This document shows, piece by piece, positions 36,136 to 46,265 of a stretch of 64,000 bases of DNA. The position numbers and the translations under genes were made by a program. The first letter of the stretch is position 1, and each line of letters opens with the position of its first letter. This DNA is from Paracoccus yeei ATCC BAA-599 (GTDB lineage: Bacteria; Pseudomonadota; Alphaproteobacteria; Rhodobacterales; Rhodobacteraceae). The DNA lies in NCBI RefSeq assembly GCF_000622145.1, contig NZ_JHWH01000002.1:186256-250255 (forward strand), read 5' to 3'. The notes under the pieces are model-generated. The model was not told the DNA's origin. It saw only the letters and a list, made by a program, of their open reading frames with translations, and did not search any database.

Positions 36136-37415
36136 CGGGGCGCGACCTCGCTTTGGACCAGGGGACCGGCGGCGGGTCCGTCGCCCAGCAGATAGGCGAC
36201 CTGAACGGTCGCGACGGCAGCCTCGGCCGCAGCCTCGGACGCGGCATGGACACGGGCCAGCGGGCGGCCGTCACCCGCCTCCTCGCCGATGCGCAGCAGG
36301 TCGGAGAGGCCCACGCGCGGGTCGATCCGGTCGCCCGCGCGCAGCCGGCCGCCACCCAGGGCGACGACGGCGTGACCCAGGGCCTCGGTGTCGATGGCGG
36401 CAACGCGGCCCTGCGCGGGGACGGGACGGATCACCGGCGCGGGCGGCAGGTGGCGGTCCGGGTTCTCCAGCAGGTCCGCGGGCCCGCCCTGTGCCGCGAC
36501 CATGCGGGCGAACCGTTCGGCGGCATGGCCCGAGGCCAGCGCCTCGGCCGCGCCCGACAGGCCCGCAAGGGACAGGCAGGCGTCCGACAGGGCCAGCGAC
36601 AGGTCGCGCAGCGCGCCCGACCCGCCCCGCAGGGCGGTAATCGCCTGGCGCAGTTCCAATGCATTGCCGGCGGCGCGGGCCAGCGGCTGGTCCATGTCCG
36701 TGACCAGCGCCCGGGCGGGACAGCCCGCGGCGGTCGCGGTATCGACCAGCGCCTGGGCCAGGGCGCGCGCCGCACCGGGGCTGCGCAGAAAGGCGCCGCT
36801 GCCCTGCTTGACGTCCAGGACCAGCCCGTCCAGCCCCGCCGCCAGCTTCTTCGACAGGATCGAGGCCACGATCAGATCGACCGAGCCCACCGTCGCGCTT
36901 TCGTCGCGGACCGCGTACAGCCGGGCATCGGCCGGGGCCAGGTCGGGGCCCGCGCCCACGATGGCGCAGCCCGCATCCGCGACGACGCGACGGAGCGCAT
37001 CCTCGGGCAGGTCGCAGCGAAAGCCGGGGATCGCCTCGAGCTTGTCGAGCGTGCCGCCCGTGTGACCCAGGCCCCGCCCCGAGATCATCGGCACATAGGC
37101 GCCGCAGGCCGCCAGCACCGGCGCCAGGATCAGGCTGACCGTATCGCCGATGCCGCCGGTGGAATGCTTGTCCAGCACCGGCCCCGGCAGGTCCCAGCGC
37201 AGCACCCGGCCGGAATCGCGCATGGCCAGAGTCAGGGCCAGCCGCCCGGCACCGTCCAGGCCGCGCAGCAGCACCGCCATGGCAAAGGCGCCGGCCTGCG
37301 CGTCGCTCATCCCGCCCTGCGCCAGGCCTCGCGCGACCAAGGCAGCGTCGGCGGGGTCCAGCCCCCGCCCGTCCCGCACGGCAGCGATCACCGGGCGCGG
37401 ATCGGCTGGCGTCAT
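36132..37415 (-). CDS. deoA: Thymidine phosphorylase
   Basis: A 427-residue phosphorylase splitting thymidine or deoxyuridine into base and deoxyribose 1-phosphate. The family signature [18 protein letters not shown] is at residues 83-100, and [20 protein letters not shown] follows it. [20 protein letters not shown] is the conserved central helix. It overlaps cdd and deoB by 4 nt each, giving a ready path from cytidine or thymidine to ribose phosphate and uracil. Confidence 0.97.
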   Translation of the reverse strand: MTPADPRPVIAAVRDGRGLDPADAALVARGLAQGGMSDAQAGAFAMAVLLRGLDGAGRLALTLAMRDSGRVLRWDLPGPVLDKHSTGGIGDTVSLILAPVLAACGAYVPMISGRGLGHTGGTLDKLEAIPGFRCDLPEDALRRVVADAGCAIVGAGPDLAPADARLYAVRDESATVGSVDLIVASILSKKLAAGLDGLVLDVKQGSGAFLRSPGAARALAQALVDTATAAGCPARALVTDMDQPLARAAGNALELRQAITALRGGSGALRDLSLALSDACLSLAGLSGAAEALASGHAAERFARMVAAQGGPADLLENPDRHLPPAPVIRPVPAQGRVAAIDTEALGHAVVALGGGRLRAGDRIDPRVGLSDLLRIGEEAGDGRPLARVHAASEAAAEAAVATVQVAYLLGDGPAAGPLVQSEVAPR

Positions 37416-37807
37416 TCCAGACCCGACATATGCGCGACCTGAAACCGACCGGGCAGCAATTCGCCGATGGTGGTGGCCAGCGTCGCGCCGGCGGTCGTCG
37501 CCAGCAGGACCGGCGTGTCGGAGCGGCCGAATTCGGCCAGTTTCTGCCGGCAGCCGCCGCAGGGGGGCACGGGGCTGGGGCTGTCGGCGATCACCGCGAC
37601 CTCGACCAGCTCGGTCTCGCCGCTGGCGACCATCAGGGCGATGGCTCCGGCCTCGGCGCAGGTGCCTTCGGGATAGGCCACGTTTTCCACGTTGCAGCCG
37701 TGATAGATGGCCCCGGACGCCCCGCGCACCGCCGCCCCCACCTTGAATTTCGAATAGGGCACATAGGCCCGTTCCCGCACCGCGCGCGCCGCATCCAGAA
37801 GCGTCAT
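37412..37807 (-). CDS. cdd: Cytidine deaminase
   Basis: A 131-residue homotetrameric-type zinc deaminase converting cytidine and deoxycytidine to uridine forms. The zinc ligands and catalytic Glu lie in GTCAEAGAIALM near residue 54 and VPPCGGCRQKL near 87. YVPYSKFKVGAAV near 17 is the substrate loop. I start at 37807 (MTLLDAARAV); the longer frame upstream is not conserved. It is the first gene of the salvage operon, so the promoter should lie in the 145 bp shared with divergent maeB. Confidence 0.95.
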   Translation of the reverse strand: MTLLDAARAVRERAYVPYSKFKVGAAVRGASGAIYHGCNVENVAYPEGTCAEAGAIALMVASGETELVEVAVIADSPSPVPPCGGCRQKLAEFGRSDTPVLLATTAGATLATTIGELLPGRFQVAHMSGLE

Positions 37808-37952
37808 TGGCCAGACCTTCGCCCCGCTGTTACCCTGCCGTCGCATCATCGCCGGCCCACCCCGGTGATGCAAGTCCGCCGACGGAAACGAGGCCCCTGT
37901 TCCCCGTCGAAAAATTAGTTTAACGCTGAACCATCTATGAGGAGGTCGGCAG

Positions 37953-40232
37953 ATGGAAGAACGCAGGCAGGATAGCGCACGGCAGGCGGCGCTGGATTAT
38001 CACGAATTTCCGCGCCCCGGTAAGCTTGAGGTGCGGGCCACGAAACCGCTTGCGAACGGCCGCGACCTGAGCCGCGCCTATTCCCCCGGCGTCGCCGAGG
38101 CCTGCCTGGAAATCAAGGCCGATCCCGCGACCGCCGCCCGCTATACCGCGCGCGGGAACCTGGTGGCGGTCGTCTCGAACGGCACCGCCGTCCTGGGCCT
38201 GGGCAACATCGGCGCGCTGGCCAGCAAGCCGGTGATGGAGGGCAAGGCGGTGCTCTTCAAGAAATTCGCCAATATCGACTGCTTCGACATCGAACTGGAC
38301 CAGCCCGACCCCGAAAAGCTGGCCGAGATCGTCTGCGCGCTGGAACCCAGCTTTGGCGCCATCAACCTTGAGGACATCAAGGCCCCCGACTGCTTCATCG
38401 TCGAAAAGATCTGCCGCGAGCGGATGAACATCCCGGTCTTTCACGACGACCAGCACGGCACCGCCATCGTGGTCGGCGCGGCGGCCACCAACGCGCTGCA
38501 CATCGCGGGCAAGCGGTTCGACCAGATCAAGGTCGTCTCGACCGGCGGCGGCGCGGCCGGCATTGCCTGCCTGAACATGCTGCTGAAGCTGGGCGTGAAA
38601 CGCGAGAACGTCTGGCTTTGCGACATCGCGGGCCTCGTCTACGAAGGCCGCACCGAACAGATGACCCCGCAAAAGGCGGAATACGCCCAGACGACCGACC
38701 TGCGCAGCCTGGATCAGGTGATCGCGGGCGCCGACCTGTTCCTGGGCCTGTCCGGTCCGGGCGTGCTGACGCCCGAGATGGTCGCGAAGATGGCCCCGCG
38801 CCCGATCATCTTTGCCCTGGCGAACCCCACGCCCGAGATCCTGCCCGAGGACGTGCGCGCCGTCGCGCCCGACGCGATCATCGCCACCGGCCGGTCGGAC
38901 TATCCGAACCAGGTCAACAACGTGCTGTGCTTTCCCTTCATCTTCCGCGGCGCGCTGGACGTGGGCGCGACCACGATCAACGACGAGATGCAGCTGGCCT
39001 GCATCGAGGGGATCGCGGCGCTGGCCCGCGCCACCACCAGCGCCGAGGCGGCGATGGCCTATCGGGGCGAGACGCTGACCTTTGGCGCCGACTACCTGAT
39101 CCCGAAGCCCTTCGACCCCCGGTTGATCGGCGTGGTCTCGACCGCCGTCGCCAAGGCCGCGATGGAAACCGGCGTCGCGACCCGGCCGCTCGAGGATATC
39201 AACGCCTACAAGCGCAAGCTGGACGGCTCGGTCTTCCGCTCGGCCCTGATCATGCGCCCGGTGTTCGAAGCGGCGGCGACGGTCAAGCGCCGCATCGTCT
39301 TCGCCGAGGGCGAGGACGAACGCGTGCTGCGCGCGGCCAACGCCATGCTTGAGGAAACGACCGATGCGCCGATCCTGATCGGCCGCCCCGAGGTCATCGA
39401 GATGCGCGCCGAACGCGCCGGCCTGCCGATCCGCCCCGGCCGCGACTTCGAGATCGTGAACCCCGAAAACGACCCCCGCTATCGCGATTACTGGGGCACC
39501 TATCACGAACTGATGGCCCGGCGCGGCGTGACGCCCGAGGTGGCGCGCGCGATCATGCGCACCAACACCACCGCCATCGGCGCCGTGATGGTTCATCGGG
39601 ACGAGGCCGACAGCCTGATCTGCGGCACCTTCGGCCAGTATTCCTGGCACCTGAACTATATCAACCAGGTGCTGGCGCGCGACGGGCTGCGGCCGCAGGG
39701 CGCGCTGTCGCTGATGATCCTCGAGGACGGGCCGCTGTTCATCGCCGACACGCAGGTGAACCATGTGCCCTCGCCCGAACAGATCGCCGAGATCACCTGC
39801 GGCGCCGCCCGCCATGTCCGCCGCTTCGGCCTGGCGCCCAAGATCGCGCTGTGCTGCCATTCGCAGTTCGGCAACCTCGATACCGACTCCGGCAAGCGGA
39901 TGCGCGAGGCCATGGCCATCCTGAAAGCGCGCGAGGTCGATTTCACCTTCGAGGGCGAGATGCACGTCGATGCCGCGCTGGACCCTGCGGTCCGCGAACG
40001 CCTGATGCCGCACAGCCGGCTTGAGGGCGCCGCCAACGTCCTGATCTTCGGCGGAACCGACGCCGCCTCGGGCGTCAGGAACGCGCTGAAGCTCAAGGCG
40101 AACGGGCTCGAGGTCGGGCCGATCCTGATGGGGATGGGGAACAAGGCGCATATCGTGACGCCCTCGATCACCACACGGGGCCTTTTGAACATGAGCGTGC
40201 TGGCCGGCACCCCGGTCGGGCACTACGGCTGA
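37953..40232 (+). CDS. maeB: NADP-dependent malic enzyme (MaeB type with phosphotransacetylase-like domain)
   Basis: A 759-residue fused protein. The N-terminal malic enzyme domain (to about residue 410) has [27 protein letters not shown] and the nucleotide motif [19 protein letters not shown]. The C-terminal half is phosphotransacetylase-like ([19 protein letters not shown] and on to the ending), usually regulatory rather than active in these enzymes. It oxidatively decarboxylates malate to pyruvate for gluconeogenesis and NADPH. A strong GGAGG at 37941-37945 sets the start. An AT-rich stretch (AAAAATTAGTTTA, about 37909-37921) may hold its promoter. Confidence 0.96.
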   Translation: MEERRQDSARQAALDYHEFPRPGKLEVRATKPLANGRDLSRAYSPGVAEACLEIKADPATAARYTARGNLVAVVSNGTAVLGLGNIGALASKPVMEGKAVLFKKFANIDCFDIELDQPDPEKLAEIVCALEPSFGAINLEDIKAPDCFIVEKICRERMNIPVFHDDQHGTAIVVGAAATNALHIAGKRFDQIKVVSTGGGAAGIACLNMLLKLGVKRENVWLCDIAGLVYEGRTEQMTPQKAEYAQTTDLRSLDQVIAGADLFLGLSGPGVLTPEMVAKMAPRPIIFALANPTPEILPEDVRAVAPDAIIATGRSDYPNQVNNVLCFPFIFRGALDVGATTINDEMQLACIEGIAALARATTSAEAAMAYRGETLTFGADYLIPKPFDPRLIGVVSTAVAKAAMETGVATRPLEDINAYKRKLDGSVFRSALIMRPVFEAAATVKRRIVFAEGEDERVLRAANAMLEETTDAPILIGRPEVIEMRAERAGLPIRPGRDFEIVNPENDPRYRDYWGTYHELMARRGVTPEVARAIMRTNTTAIGAVMVHRDEADSLICGTFGQYSWHLNYINQVLARDGLRPQGALSLMILEDGPLFIADTQVNHVPSPEQIAEITCGAARHVRRFGLAPKIALCCHSQFGNLDTDSGKRMREAMAILKAREVDFTFEGEMHVDAALDPAVRERLMPHSRLEGAANVLIFGGTDAASGVRNALKLKANGLEVGPILMGMGNKAHIVTPSITTRGLLNMSVLAGTPVGHYG

Positions 40233-40244
40233 CGAATCGGCCAT

Positions 40245-40270
40245 GGCGCGGCGGGGCCTGCCGCCGCGCC
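40245..40270. repeat. Hairpin after maeB
   Basis: GGCGCGGCGG and CCGCCGCGCC form a perfect 10-bp stem with a 6-nt loop, 12 nt after the maeB stop. There is no U-run, so this may help Rho-dependent termination or protect the 3' end. Confidence 0.5.
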
Positions 40271-40281
40271 GCAGCATTCCA

Positions 40282-40341
40282 TTTTGCAAAAGCAGCATCC
40301 GGCCTTGGCGGCTGTCGCCAAAGCGGCGCCTGTTTGCAAAA
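40282..40341. promoter_or_regulatory. Two TTTGCAAA palindromes upstream of the acyl-CoA ligase gene
   Basis: TTTTGCAAAA at 40282-40291 and GTTTGCAAAAC at 40332-40342 share the core TTTGCAAA, centred exactly 50 bp apart (about five helix turns). In Rhodobacter, the ScfR-type regulator PccR binds a pair of TTTGCAAA elements to control propionyl-CoA assimilation, and the related RamB uses a similar core. The position, 114-174 bp before the start of a propionyl-CoA ligase gene, supports an operator role. Confidence 0.65.
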
Positions 40342-40455
40342 CTCCGACCCAAGGCCTGGAACCTTCTGCATAATCCTGACCTGGGTTGCCGCTAACATCC
40401 TTGCGGGATCGCCCTGCCCGGCCCTAGATCGTCCTGTCTGACGGGGGAGGGACAC

Positions 40456-42360
40456 ATGGGCTATCGCGAGGTTTACGCCGACTGGCAGGCCGATCCGGAG
40501 CGGTTCTGGATGCAGGCCGCCGAGGCCATCGACTGGGTGGAAAAGCCGTCGAAGGCGCTGTTCGACGACCGCGCGCCGATCTACGAATGGTTTTCGGACG
40601 GGATGGTGAACGCCTGCTGGAACGCGGTGGATCGCCATGTCCTGGCCGGGCGCGGCAACCAGGTCGCGATCATGCACGAAAGCCCGGTCACGCTGTCGAC
40701 CAAGGGCATCACCTATGCCCAGTTGCAAAAGCGCGTCGCCACCTTGGCCGGGGCGCTGCGCATGCGCGGCGTGGAAAAGGGCGACCGCGTCATCATCTAC
40801 ATGCCGATGATTCCCGAAGCGCTCGAGGCGATGCTGGCCTGCGCGCGGCTGGGCGCCATCCACTCGGTCGTGTTCGGCGGCTTCGCGGCGCATGAACTCG
40901 CCGTCAGGATCGACGATTGCCAGCCCAAGGCGATCATCGCGGCCTCCTGCGGGCTGGAACCGAACCGGGTGGTGCATTACAAGCCCCTGCTGGACGCCGC
41001 CATCGACCAGGCCACCCACAAGCCCGAGTTCTGCGTCATCTTCCAGCGCGAGGAAGAGGTCGCCAAGCTGGTCGAAGGCCGCGACTTTGCCTGGCACGGC
41101 TTTCAATACGGCGTGAAGCCCGCCGATTGCGTCCCGGTCGAGGGCAACCATCCGGCCTATATCCTTTACACCTCGGGCACGACCGGCCAGCCCAAGGGGG
41201 TGGTGCGCCACACCGCCGGCCATCTGGTCGCGCTGCAGTGGTCGATGACGAACATCTACAACATCGGCGCCGGCGACCGGTTCTGGGCGGCGTCCGACGT
41301 GGGCTGGGTCGTGGGCCACAGCTATATCTGCTATGGTCCGCTGATCGCCGGCGCGACCACCGTGGTGTTCGAGGGCAAGCCCGTGGGCACGCCCCACCCC
41401 GGCGTCTTCTGGCGCACGATCCAGAACAACCGGATCAAAAGCTTCTTCACCGCGCCCACCGCGCTGCGCGCCATCCGGCGCGAGGATCCGAATGGCGAAT
41501 GGATCAAGCGCTACAAGCTGCACGACCTGCAGGCGCTGTTCCTGGCCGGCGAGCGCGCCGATCCCGACACCGTGGAATGGGCGCAAAAGCACCTGGGCGT
41601 GCCGGTGGTCGACCACTGGTGGCAGACCGAGACCGGCTGGGCCATCGCGGCCAATCCCATCGGGATCGAGGTGCTGCCGACCAAGCCCGGCAGCCCCTCG
41701 GTACCAATGCCGGGCTATGACGTGCAGGTCCTGGACGAGGGCGGCAATCCGGTCCCGCCCGGCACCCTGGGCGCCATCGCGATCCGGCTGCCGCTGCCGC
41801 CCGGCACCCTGCCGACGCTGTGGAACGCCGAGGACCGGTTCCGCAAGAGCTATCTCGAGCATTTCCCCGGCCATTACGAAACCGGCGACGCGGGCTATGT
41901 CGACGAGGACGGTTATCTCTATATCATGGCCCGCACCGATGACGTCATCAACGTCGCCGGCCACCGCCTGTCCACCGGCGCGATGGAGGAGGTGCTGGCC
42001 AGCCATCCCGCCGTCGCCGAATGCGCGGTGATCGGCGTTTCGGACAGGCTCAAGGGGCAGGCGCCGCTGGGCTTTCTGTGCCTGAAGGCCGGAGTCGAGA
42101 CGCCGCACGACCAGATCGTGCGCGACGTGGTGGCCCTGGTCCGCGACCGCATCGGCCCGGTCGCCGCGTTCAAGTCCGCCTGTGTCGTGAACCGCCTGCC
42201 CAAGACCCGCTCGGGCAAGATCCTGCGCGCGACCATGGGCAAGATCGCCGACGCCGAACCCTTCAAGACCCCCGCCACCATCGAGGACCCGGCCGTCCTG
42301 GATGAGATCCGCGAGGCGCTGACATTGCTTGGCTATCCCGAAGCGGGCAGGACGGGCTGA
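40456..42360 (+). CDS. prpE: Propionyl-CoA ligase / acyl-CoA synthetase
   Basis: A 634-residue adenylate-forming enzyme that activates a short-chain acid to its CoA ester. YILYTSGTTGQPKGVVRHT near residue 236 is the P-loop (A3) motif; WWQTETGW near 389 and YETGDAGYVDEDGYLYIMAR near 475 are A5 and A7; TRSGKILRA near 593 holds the catalytic Lys. The opening MGYREVYADWQADPERFW and the overall form are those of PrpE rather than acetyl-CoA synthetase. A GGGAGGG site precedes ATG 40456. TTTGCAAA boxes upstream suggest control by an acyl-CoA-sensing regulator. Confidence 0.9.
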   Translation: MGYREVYADWQADPERFWMQAAEAIDWVEKPSKALFDDRAPIYEWFSDGMVNACWNAVDRHVLAGRGNQVAIMHESPVTLSTKGITYAQLQKRVATLAGALRMRGVEKGDRVIIYMPMIPEALEAMLACARLGAIHSVVFGGFAAHELAVRIDDCQPKAIIAASCGLEPNRVVHYKPLLDAAIDQATHKPEFCVIFQREEEVAKLVEGRDFAWHGFQYGVKPADCVPVEGNHPAYILYTSGTTGQPKGVVRHTAGHLVALQWSMTNIYNIGAGDRFWAASDVGWVVGHSYICYGPLIAGATTVVFEGKPVGTPHPGVFWRTIQNNRIKSFFTAPTALRAIRREDPNGEWIKRYKLHDLQALFLAGERADPDTVEWAQKHLGVPVVDHWWQTETGWAIAANPIGIEVLPTKPGSPSVPMPGYDVQVLDEGGNPVPPGTLGAIAIRLPLPPGTLPTLWNAEDRFRKSYLEHFPGHYETGDAGYVDEDGYLYIMARTDDVINVAGHRLSTGAMEEVLASHPAVAECAVIGVSDRLKGQAPLGFLCLKAGVETPHDQIVRDVVALVRDRIGPVAAFKSACVVNRLPKTRSGKILRATMGKIADAEPFKTPATIEDPAVLDEIREALTLLGYPEAGRTG

Positions 42361-42410
42361 AGCCGCCGCGGTTGCAGCCGTCGCTGATGGGTATTTGGGA
42401 AACGGTGAAA

Positions 42411-42434
42411 GCGCCGGGGTGCGGACCCCGGCGC
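42411..42434. terminator. Hairpin between convergent prpE and aroA
   Basis: GCGCCGGGGT and ACCCCGGCGC form a perfect 10-bp stem with loop GCGG between the two convergent stops. Only short T-runs follow (TTTC on the minus strand), so termination is likely for aroA and possible for prpE. Confidence 0.65.
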
Positions 42435-42440
42435 AAGTCT

Positions 42441-43772
42441 TCAGTCGAGGACCGCGCCCAGTCCCTGCATCAGCGGCAGGAAGTCGGGGAACGAGGTGGC
42501 GATCGGGCTGCCGTCATCCACCGCGATCGCCTGGTCCGAGGCGAGCCCCCCCACCAGGAAGGACATCGCGATCCGGTGGTCAAGGTGGGTGGCGCAGGAT
42601 GCTCCGCCCGGCAGGCCGCCCTGGCCGTGGACGGTCATGGTGTCGGGGGTGTCGTCGACCACCGCGCCGTTCGCGCGCAGCCCCACGGCCATCGCGTCAA
42701 TCCGGTCGCTTTCCTTGACCCGCAGCTCATGGACGCCCTGCATCACTGTCGCCCCTTGGGCAAAGCAGGCGACGACCGAGAGGATCGGGAATTCGTCGAT
42801 CATGCTGGCGGCGCGTTCAGCGGGCACGGTCACGCCCGTCAGCGCGGAATGGCGCACCAGCAGGTCGGCGACCGGCTCGCCCCCCTCCTCGCGCGGGTTT
42901 TCGAAGGTGATGTCGGCGCCCATTTCCAGCAGCGTGACATAAAGCCCGTCGCGGGTCGGGTTGCGGCTGACGCCGGGCACGCGGATTTCCGATCCCGGCA
43001 CGATCAGCGCCGCCGCCACGGGAAAGGCGGCGCTGGAGGGATCGCGCGGCACGGCAACCGGCTGGGGTTTCAATTCGGGCCGACCCGCCAGGGTGATGAC
43101 GCGGCCCTCCTCGGTCACCTCGGTCGTGATGGTGGCGCCGAACCCCGCCAGCATCCGCTCGGTATGGTCGCGCGTCGGCTCGGATTCGATCACTACGGTT
43201 TCACCCGGCGCGTTCAGCCCGGCCAGCAGCACCGCCGACTTGATCTGCGCGCTGGCGACCGGCGTCTTGTAGCGGACCGGCACGGGATCGGCGGCGCCCC
43301 GGATCGTCACCGGCAGGCGCTTGCCTTCGCGCGCGGTGATTTCGGCGCCGAACAGTTCCAGCGGATCGGTGACCCGGCCCATCGGGCGGCGCGAGAGGCT
43401 GGCGTCGCCGGTGAAGGTGGCAGAGATCGGCGTCGTCGCCATGGCGCCCATGATCAGGCGCACACCGGTTCCCGAATTGCCACAGTCGATCACGCCCTCG
43501 GGCTCGGCAAAGCCGCCGACGCCGACGCCGTTGACCTTCCATTCGCCGGTGCCCAGCCGCTCGACCGTTGCGCCGAAGGCCTGCATCGCCTTCGCCGTGT
43601 CCAGCACGTCCTGGCCCTCCAGCAGGCCAGTGATATGGGTCTCGCCCACCGAGAGCGCCCCCAGGATCAGCGCGCGGTGGCTGATCGACTTGTCGCCCGG
43701 CACATTGGCCGTGCCCGAAAGCGGGCCCGAGCGGCGCGCGGTCATCGGCATCGGTTCGGCGGAATGTGACAT
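42441..43772 (-). CDS. aroA: 3-Phosphoshikimate 1-carboxyvinyltransferase (EPSP synthase), class II type
   Basis: A 443-residue enzyme joining shikimate 3-phosphate and PEP in the aromatic pathway. The class II marks are all present: GDK at residues 26-28, SAQIK at 174-178, RDHTE at 201-205 and NPTR at 271-274, with overall similarity to the CP4 enzyme of Agrobacterium. At the PEP-site loop it reads [10 protein letters not shown], so residue 101 is Gly where CP4 has Ala; that Ala is the reported basis of CP4's glyphosate insensitivity. The gene is convergent with prpE and 69 bp downstream of trmB's start region on the opposite side of a short gap. Confidence 0.95.
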   Translation of the reverse strand: MSHSAEPMPMTARRSGPLSGTANVPGDKSISHRALILGALSVGETHITGLLEGQDVLDTAKAMQAFGATVERLGTGEWKVNGVGVGGFAEPEGVIDCGNSGTGVRLIMGAMATTPISATFTGDASLSRRPMGRVTDPLELFGAEITAREGKRLPVTIRGAADPVPVRYKTPVASAQIKSAVLLAGLNAPGETVVIESEPTRDHTERMLAGFGATITTEVTEEGRVITLAGRPELKPQPVAVPRDPSSAAFPVAAALIVPGSEIRVPGVSRNPTRDGLYVTLLEMGADITFENPREEGGEPVADLLVRHSALTGVTVPAERAASMIDEFPILSVVACFAQGATVMQGVHELRVKESDRIDAMAVGLRANGAVVDDTPDTMTVHGQGGLPGGASCATHLDHRIAMSFLVGGLASDQAIAVDDGSPIATSFPDFLPLMQGLGAVLD

Positions 43773-43841
43773 GGCGGGCCCCCTTCATGCGTGTCGCGCA
43801 GCGGTGATAGCGGTCACGGGGCGCGGGTGCAATGCGGCGGA

Positions 43842-44552
43842 TCAGCCCCGGCGCCGGAAGGTGACGTAATGCGGCGCCCGCCCCTCGCGCAGGGCCTTCT
43901 GTTCATAGCGGGTGCTGATCCAGTCCTCCCAGGGCTCGGGCCCCTCGGCCACCAGGTCGAAGCCGGCGGGCGGCACCTCCTCCAGCGTCTGGCGGATATA
44001 GTCGGGGATGTCCGAGACGACGCGGAACTCGGCCCCGGTCTTCATCACCCGCGCCAGCGGCAGCAGATGTTCGGGCGTGACGAACCGCCGGCGGTGATGG
44101 CGCGCCTTGGGCCAGGGGTCAGGATAGTTCAGGAACGCCTTGCTGATCGAGGCATCGGGCAGCACGTCCATCAGGTCGCGCGCATCGCCCGGATGCACGC
44201 TGACATTGCTGACGCCCGCGTTGCGGATCTTGCCCAGAAGCATCGCCACGCCGTTGATGAAAGGCTCGCAGCCGATGATGCCGATGCCGGGATAGCGGGC
44301 GGCCATGTGGACCATGTGCTCGCCCCCGCCGAAGCCGACCTCCAGCCACACGGGCCGGTCGTCGCCGAAGATGGTGGCGGGATCGACAGGCGTGCGGCCG
44401 GGGTTTTCCTGCACCGTGATGCCGCGCGGGCGCAGTTCTCCGAGATCCTCGGAGAGATAGCCCTTTTGCGACTGGCGCAGGGTCTTGCCATGGCGCCGAC
44501 CATAGAAGTTGCGGCGTGGCGGGTTGGGGTCGAATTCGGTCTTCTCGGTCAT
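43842..44552 (-). CDS. trmB: tRNA (guanosine(46)-N7)-methyltransferase
   Basis: A 236-residue SAM-dependent enzyme that methylates G46 in the variable loop of tRNA. The SAM motif is WLEVGFGGGEHMVHMA near residue 67; FLNYPDPWPKARHHRRRFV near 141 is the TrmB signature that binds tRNA. FYGRRHGKTLR at the N-terminus is the usual alphaproteobacterial opening. It lies in tandem with rnj (36 bp) and upstream of aroA. Confidence 0.95.
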   Translation of the reverse strand: MTEKTEFDPNPPRRNFYGRRHGKTLRQSQKGYLSEDLGELRPRGITVQENPGRTPVDPATIFGDDRPVWLEVGFGGGEHMVHMAARYPGIGIIGCEPFINGVAMLLGKIRNAGVSNVSVHPGDARDLMDVLPDASISKAFLNYPDPWPKARHHRRRFVTPEHLLPLARVMKTGAEFRVVSDIPDYIRQTLEEVPPAGFDLVAEGPEPWEDWISTRYEQKALREGRAPHYVTFRRRG

Positions 44553-44588
44553 GCGGGGGCTTTGCCCGGCCCCCGCCTCGAGGTCAAG

Positions 44589-46265
44589 TCATTCCGCCGC
44601 GAGGCGCGAGATGATGACGGTGACCTCGGGTTTCTTGCCGATCTCCTCCATGGCGACCTGGCGGGTGATCTTGCGGATCGCCTCCTCCAGCCGGTCGTCG
44701 TCGCGCACGGTGCGGTCGTCGGCGCGTTCCAGGAACTCGGCCAGTTCGGCCTCGATGCTGCGGGCCAGGGGGACGCCGGCGCGCCCTGTCTCGGGCAGGC
44801 CCGAAAGCTCGACCCAGGCGTCGGGCAGCGGCGCGTCGTCCTCGTCCACGATGACCGAGACCATGGCCTGTCCGTTCAGCGCCATGCGGATGCGGTCGCG
44901 CACGATGCCGTCCATCGCCCCGATCAGCACGGTGCCGTCCAGATACAGCCGGCCGGTGTCGATCTGGTCCACCACGCGGGGCTTGTCGCCGGACAGGTCC
45001 AGCATGGTGCCGTTGGTGGCAACGGCGGCGGCGATGCCCTTGCCCTCGGCCAGCTTGGCATGTTCGCGCAGGTGCATGTGTTCGCCATGCATCGGGATCA
45101 CGATCTGCGGCTTCAGCAGATCGTGCACCGCCTGGATGTCGGGCCGGTTCGCGTGACCCGAGACGTGATAGGTGCCATCGTCGGCATCGAACAGGTCCAC
45201 GCCCAGTTCGGAAAGCTGGTTCATGATGCGGATCACGCCGCGTTCGTTGCCCGGGATGGTGCGCGACGAGAACAGGAAGCTGTCGCCTTCGCGCAGTTGG
45301 ATGCCCAGGTAGCGGCCGCGCGAAAGCTGCGCGCTGGCGGCACGGCGTTCGCCCTGGCTGCCGGTCACGATCAGCATCACCTTATCGCGCGGCATCTCGG
45401 CCGCTTCCTCGGGGCTGATGACCGGGGGAAAGCTGGTCAGGATGCCGGTTTCGATGGCCACCGTCACCATGCGGCGCATGGCGCGCCCCAGAAGGCAGAT
45501 CCTGCGCCCCGAGGCGATGCCGGCATCGGCCAGCGTCTTGAGCCGGGCGAGGTTGCTGGCAAAGGTCGTCGCCACCACCATCTGCTTCTGGCTGGTCACG
45601 AAATCCAGCAGGGGATTGGCCAGGATCGCCTCGGATCGGCCGGGGTGTGGGGTGAAGACGTTCGTGGAATCGCAGGTCAGAACCTTGATGCCCTGCCCTT
45701 CGTTCGCAATCTCGTGCCACATGATGGGGTCGAAGGCCTCGCCCACCACGGGCGTGCCGTCCAGCTTGAAATCGCCCGTGTGCACGATCCGCCCCGCCGG
45801 CGTATCGATGATCAGGGCCGAGCTTTCCGGGATCGAATGGCTGACCGGCACGAACTGCACCTGGAAGGGACCGGCGGTCACCACCTCGGGGCGCGGGGCG
45901 TGGATGTGCAGCGCGTCGGCAGGCTGGCCCATCTCTTCGAGCTTCAGCCGGGCCAGCGCGCCGGTGAAGCGGCGGCAATGCACGGGCTTTTGCAGCTTGG
46001 GCCACAACAGGCCCAGGGCGCCGACGTGATCCTCGTGCCCGTGGGTGATGAAGATCGCCTCGATCCGGTCGCGGTTGGTCTCGAGCCAGGCGACATCGGC
46101 CATGATCAGGTCGATCCCCGGCGCGCTGTCCATGTCGCCAAAGGTCACGCCCAGGTCGACGACGATCAGGCGCTCGCGCCCCGGCTCGCCATAGCCGTAG
46201 ACATAGGCGTTCATGCCGATTTCGCCCGCGCCGCCCAGCGGCAGATAAATCAGGCGCTCAGCCAT
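44589..46265 (-). CDS. rnj: Ribonuclease J
   Basis: A 558-residue metallo-beta-lactamase-fold RNase with endo- and 5'-3' exonuclease activity for mRNA decay and rRNA maturation. The metal site ITHGHEDHVGALGLLW is near residue 74; HTGDFKLDGTPV near 162 and the beta-CASP motif CDSTN near 195 follow, then GSQGERRAA and the HVSGHANRPD block. The first 8 nt overlap coaX, which comes before it. Alphaproteobacteria often rely on RNase J together with RNase E. Confidence 0.95.
   Translation of the reverse strand: MAERLIYLPLGGAGEIGMNAYVYGYGEPGRERLIVVDLGVTFGDMDSAPGIDLIMADVAWLETNRDRIEAIFITHGHEDHVGALGLLWPKLQKPVHCRRFTGALARLKLEEMGQPADALHIHAPRPEVVTAGPFQVQFVPVSHSIPESSALIIDTPAGRIVHTGDFKLDGTPVVGEAFDPIMWHEIANEGQGIKVLTCDSTNVFTPHPGRSEAILANPLLDFVTSQKQMVVATTFASNLARLKTLADAGIASGRRICLLGRAMRRMVTVAIETGILTSFPPVISPEEAAEMPRDKVMLIVTGSQGERRAASAQLSRGRYLGIQLREGDSFLFSSRTIPGNERGVIRIMNQLSELGVDLFDADDGTYHVSGHANRPDIQAVHDLLKPQIVIPMHGEHMHLREHAKLAEGKGIAAAVATNGTMLDLSGDKPRVVDQIDTGRLYLDGTVLIGAMDGIVRDRIRMALNGQAMVSVIVDEDDAPLPDAWVELSGLPETGRAGVPLARSIEAELAEFLERADDRTVRDDDRLEEAIRKITRQVAMEEIGKKPEVTVIISRLAAE

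Noticed and set aside
37935..40352. Long minus-strand open frame opposite maeB
   Set aside because: It is antisense to a clear malic enzyme gene; its composition (many Gly, Arg, Ala, His, Asp) is that of a GC-rich mirror frame, and it has no recognisable domain.
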